7,857 bases of DNA. Source: an uncultured Spirochaetia bacterium (GTDB lineage: Bacteria > Spirochaetota > UBA6919). Location: the NCBI GenBank assembly GCA_913053665.1, contig CAJXGR010000145.1, forward strand, positions 1 to 7,857. Direction: 5' to 3'. Below the pieces are notes generated by a model that worked only from the letters and a program-made list of their open reading frames with translations, made no database searches and was not told the DNA's origin. Position 1 is the stretch's first letter; every line of letters begins with the position of its first letter. The translations under genes and the position numbers were made by a program. Shown piece by piece: positions 6,009 to 7,857 of the stretch.

Positions 6009-6407
6009 CTAAATATCCTGATAGGTCATTTCAGTGCTTGGGTTGACTTTGTTATTTAACAGATCATAGTGGCCTCTTGTAATTTCCTTTACAATAGATT
6101 TTTCAGCCTTAAATAAGTCTTTCAGGAAATTAAATGCTTTCCATGGATCCACTGTATCTCCACATGTGAAGACATCGACAGCAGCATAATTAAGTTCAGG
6201 CCAGGTATGTATGGTAAGATGAGATTCAGCAATCACCACAACCCCACTGACTCCATGAGGGCTAAATTGATGAAAGACAGACTCAATAATGGTGGCATTG
6301 GCATGGATAGCCGCTTCCTCCATGCTGGACTTAATAAATGGGACACCATCAAGCTTAACCTTGCATCCAATGAGTTCTCCCAGAAGATGCCGTCCTAATG
6401 TTTTCAT
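6009..6407 (-). CDS. speH: S-adenosylmethionine decarboxylase proenzyme, prokaryotic class (SpeH/SpeD2 type)
   Basis: This enzyme decarboxylates S-adenosylmethionine to supply the aminopropyl donor used by SpeE. At 132 residues it is the short bacterial/archaeal class like the Thermotoga enzyme, not the long E. coli SpeD. The signature ESHLTIHTWPELNYAAVDVF is intact. Self-cleavage is expected between Glu61 and Ser62, Ser62 becoming the pyruvoyl group; His67 is the processing residue and Cys82 in TCG the catalytic acid. The N-terminal LGRHLLGELIGC is also typical. ATG at 6407 is the natural start, although the nearest purine-rich stretch upstream is only GGGGG about 8 nt away, a weak ribosome site. 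It is the first gene of a leftward run with pdaD and speE, and it is divergent from the Crp/Fnr-type gene across a 245-bp spacer, so that regulator is a candidate to control it. Confidence 0.96.
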   Translation of the reverse strand: MKTLGRHLLGELIGCKVKLDGVPFIKSSMEEAAIHANATIIESVFHQFSPHGVSGVVVIAESHLTIHTWPELNYAAVDVFTCGDTVDPWKAFNFLKDLFKAEKSIVKEITRGHYDLLNNKVNPSTEMTYQDI

Positions 6408-6495
6408 TCACGAAACCCCCAAAACCCTCAAGATTTTTATGAAAAACAAATATACTAAATTTATAAGTGAATACATAACAATATATAAAATCTTT

Positions 6496-6525
6496 ATTAA
6501 AACCAATGAAAAACTTATATTGCAA
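6496..6525 (-). promoter_or_regulatory. Possible promoter for speH
   Basis: Read leftward, TTGCAA (6525-6520) and TTTAAT (6501-6496) are separated by 18 bp and match the sigma-70 consensus at 4 and 5 of 6 positions. The spacer is extremely AT-rich, so such matches are cheap. No better candidate was found. Confidence 0.28.
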
Positions 6526-6540
6526 AACACTTATATATTG
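6508..6540. repeat. Imperfect tandem repeat in the speH / crp-type spacer
   Basis: Two adjoining units, 6508-6522 (GAAAAACTTATATTG) and 6523-6540 (CAAAACACTTATATATTG), share the core ACTTATAT(AT)TG. An inverted copy of CACTTATA lies at 6462-6469. The copies fall in the 245-bp divergent spacer, where regulator sites are expected. The region is otherwise A/T-rich with no other gene visible. Confidence 0.4.
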
Positions 6541-6652
6541 AACCCCTAAACTTTTTATATAAACGAAGAGGAAAAAAAAATAAATAATATATATCGTTAC
6601 ACCTAGAAGTGTTGCTAATGACAAGAGTAAACAATTCTACTAGTGGAAAAGT

Positions 6653-7345
6653 ATGACAGAATTTAGCAAACTGTGGCATCTAAAACAAATTAATTTATTT
6701 CAAGGACTGGACAAAAAAGAATTAGATTATCTTAATGAAACAACTAAAATGCAAGAAATATCCCCAAAGAAAGCTATCTATTTTCTTGATGATCCAGCGA
6801 ATACTGTTTATTTCCTTAAAAAAGGGAAGGTTAAACTTGTAAAAGTTTCTCCTGAAGGGGGAGAAATCATCATGGATGTGATTAATGCCGGCGAAGTATT
6901 TGGCGAGTTAGCTCTGGTGGATGATGGGGGCAGAGAAGAGATGGCTTTGGCTATTAACGACTGTCTCCTATGCTCCATTCCAAAGGATAAATTCACTGAG
7001 ATTATAGAGAATCATCCGCGTCTTAACCTAAAACTCATGAAGCTTATTGGCTTTCGTTTGAGGAAATTCTCATCACGGTTAGAGAATCTGATTTTTCGTG
7101 ATACCCGTCATCGTCTATTCTTTCTTTTACAAGATTTGATTGAAAAATATGGCGAGAAGCATGAAAATGAAATACTCATTGAATGCTTTCTTACTCATAG
7201 AGAAATTGGTGGACTCATTGCTGCACAACGTCAGACTGTAACTTCTTTGATGAATGATCTGAAAAATGAAGGACTGATAGATTTTAATCGTAAAAAGATC
7301 ATTATCCGTGACCCAGAAATGTTTTATAAACAGCTTACCCCTTAG
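6653..7345 (+). CDS. Crp/Fnr-family transcriptional regulator
   Basis: The 230-residue product has a cyclic-nucleotide-binding-type beta-barrel (about 15-125), a dimerisation helix (about 120-150) and a C-terminal winged helix-turn-helix (about 178-220). The barrel contains the phosphate-binding-cassette-like GEVFGELALVDDGGREEMAL (80-99). The helix-turn-helix reads LTHREIGGLIAAQRQTVTSL, with Arg193 at the base-reading position. In true cAMP receptors the cassette Arg is followed by Ser or Thr; here Arg94 is followed by Glu-Glu, so cAMP may not be the ligand. There is no N-terminal Cys cluster, so it is not an FNR-type iron-sulfur oxygen sensor. The ligand is unknown. The ATG at 6653 has only a weak GTGGA before it. 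The gene is divergent from speH and lies upstream of the haem-lipoprotein gene; either may be a target, but I could not find a convincing CRP or FNR operator. Confidence 0.92.
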   Translation: MTEFSKLWHLKQINLFQGLDKKELDYLNETTKMQEISPKKAIYFLDDPANTVYFLKKGKVKLVKVSPEGGEIIMDVINAGEVFGELALVDDGGREEMALAINDCLLCSIPKDKFTEIIENHPRLNLKLMKLIGFRLRKFSSRLENLIFRDTRHRLFFLLQDLIEKYGEKHENEILIECFLTHREIGGLIAAQRQTVTSLMNDLKNEGLIDFNRKKIIIRDPEMFYKQLTP

Positions 7346-7386
7346 ATTTAACCTTATTTGTTCATGGTAAATCAACAAAATATAAA

Positions 7387-7410
7387 AAAAGGTCATTTAG
7401 GTGACATTTT
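7387..7410 (+). terminator. Weak hairpin after the Crp/Fnr-type gene
   Basis: AAAA-G-GTCA (7387-7395) can pair with TGAC-A-TTTT (7402-7410) around a TTTAGG loop, with one G/A mismatch. It lies about 40 bp after the stop codon and ends in four T. As a terminator it is weak; an operator half-site pair for the next gene is an alternative reading. Confidence 0.3.
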
Positions 7411-7473
7411 AATCTTCCCGAATATATTTTATTTAACTATATTGGCTATTGTCAGATTAAAAACTATAAGTTA

Positions 7474-7489
7474 AAGGAGTAAAATGTGA
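7474..7489 (+). promoter_or_regulatory. Strong ribosome site with GTG start overlapped by ATG-TGA
   Basis: AAGGAG (7474-7479) lies 6 nt before the GTG start at 7486. An ATG (7484-7486) overlaps this GTG by one base but is followed at once by TGA. The in-frame codon two before the GTG is TAA, so no upstream start exists for the lipoprotein and the GTG is forced. Confidence 0.75.
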
Positions 7490-7845
7490 GAATCAATTCA
7501 ATCTTATTTGCAAGTCTTTTAATGTCATTACTGGTATTTGCATCATGTGGCGAGGGGGCTAAAAACCCTTGTAATCCGTGTGGAAAGAATGCTTGTAATC
7601 CATGTGGGAAAAATGCTTGTAATCCGTGTGGTGGGAACCCTTGTAATCCATGTGGTAGCGCAGGCTCTATGTCAAGTGCTTCTGTTCAGGCCAAATTAAA
7701 AAAGTACAAGAAATGGAGACTCTCCAGGACTCAAAAAAGAGGGAAAAGACTTTGGTATTCCAAATCCCTTGGAACAAATGGTCAAGCTTGTATGACTTGT
7801 CACCTGGATGGGACTTGGGGACTTAATTTCCCAAAACCCAAGTAG
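7486..7845 (+). CDS. Lipoprotein with Cys-rich octapeptide repeats and one haem-c motif; possibly cut short by an amber codon
   Basis: The 119-residue product starts at GTG. Residues 1-20 are a lipoprotein signal with the relaxed spirochaetal lipobox FASC, so Cys21 should be lipidated and the protein anchored on the outer face of a membrane. Residues 27-58 are four octads of the form N-(P/A)-C-N-P-C-G-x, giving eight Cys in CNPC pairs of unknown role. After a basic linker (KLKKYKKWRLSRTQKRGKRL) comes RLWYSKSLGTNGQACMTCH, with C102, C105 and H106 forming a c-type haem site as in mono-haem cytochromes c. Only 13 residues follow, too few for a normal cytochrome fold, and no distal Met is present. 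The TAG at 7843-7845 is followed in frame by TAC CCT CAT GTT (YPHV), which resembles the continuation I recall in related cytochromes, so the gene may be a truncated or pseudogenised form. The window ends 12 bp later. A role in periplasmic electron transfer is an inference. Confidence 0.72.
   Translation: MRINSILFASLLMSLLVFASCGEGAKNPCNPCGKNACNPCGKNACNPCGGNPCNPCGSAGSMSSASVQAKLKKYKKWRLSRTQKRGKRLWYSKSLGTNGQACMTCHLDGTWGLNFPKPK
7564..7659 (+). repeat. Four tandem 24-bp coding repeats (NPCNPCGK type)
   Basis: Four in-frame 24-bp units encode octads at residues 27-34, 35-42, 43-50 and 51-58. Each unit holds TGTAATCC(A/G)TGTGG, the third base of one Pro codon alternating between G and A. The near-identity at DNA level points to recent expansion by slippage or recombination. 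Confidence 0.9.
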
Positions 7846-7857
7846 TACCCTCATGTT

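Noticed and set aside
6355..6624. Open leftward frame of 89 codons extending upstream of speH
   Set aside because: It overlaps the speH start in another frame; its Phe/Tyr-rich product simply reflects AT-rich spacer DNA.
7442..7470. TTGGCT-N17-TATAAG as a promoter for the haem lipoprotein
   Set aside because: The consensus match is fair, but transcription would begin inside or at the AAGGAG ribosome site, leaving almost no leader.
7564..7659. CRISPR-like repeat array
   Set aside because: The 24-bp units are directly tandem without spacers and are in frame within a coding sequence.

Overview
The window looks like part of a spirochaete chromosome. The strongest marker is a FlaA-type sheath protein of the periplasmic flagellar filament. 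A lipoprotein whose lipobox (FASC) fits the relaxed spirochaetal pattern agrees with this. The DNA is moderately AT-rich, with very AT-rich spacers. The genus cannot be told from the sequence. Almost every gene is recognisable; I see no CRISPR array, tRNA, rRNA, intact insertion sequence or defence system.

Layout: (1) 2-526 (+) is the 3' end of a leucine-rich-repeat protein that begins before the window. It is followed by a long, almost uninterrupted palindrome (552-584), probably a REP/MITE-like element. (2) 625-1806 (-) is flaA, apparently a single-gene unit, with a 363-bp divergent spacer upstream that carries two inverted repeats. (3) 2170-3997 (+) is a two-gene overlapping unit: a six-helix membrane protein of unknown function and a PgsA-like CDP-alcohol phosphatidyltransferase. 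(4) 3987-6407 (-) is a run of biosynthetic genes read leftward in the order speH, pdaD, speE, panD. (5) 6653-7345 (+) is a Crp/Fnr-family regulator divergent from speH. (6) 7486-7845 (+) is a small lipoprotein with a Cys-rich octapeptide repeat and one haem-c motif.

Functionally the centre is polyamine synthesis. PdaD makes agmatine from arginine, SpeH makes decarboxylated S-adenosylmethionine, and SpeE transfers the aminopropyl group. The step from agmatine to putrescine is not encoded here. PanD (beta-alanine for pantothenate/CoA) sits next in line, probably with its own promoter. SpeH, PdaD and PanD belong to three unrelated families, yet all cleave themselves to make a pyruvoyl cofactor, so three such enzymes lie within about 2.4 kb.

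The points most worth a second look are: the three pyruvoyl enzymes together; an amber codon just after the haem site of the last gene, which looks as if a 3-bp GTA duplication created it; two non-ATG starts each overlapped by a minimal AUG-stop frame; the palindrome at 552-584; and an unusual Cys in the glycine-rich loop of SpeE.
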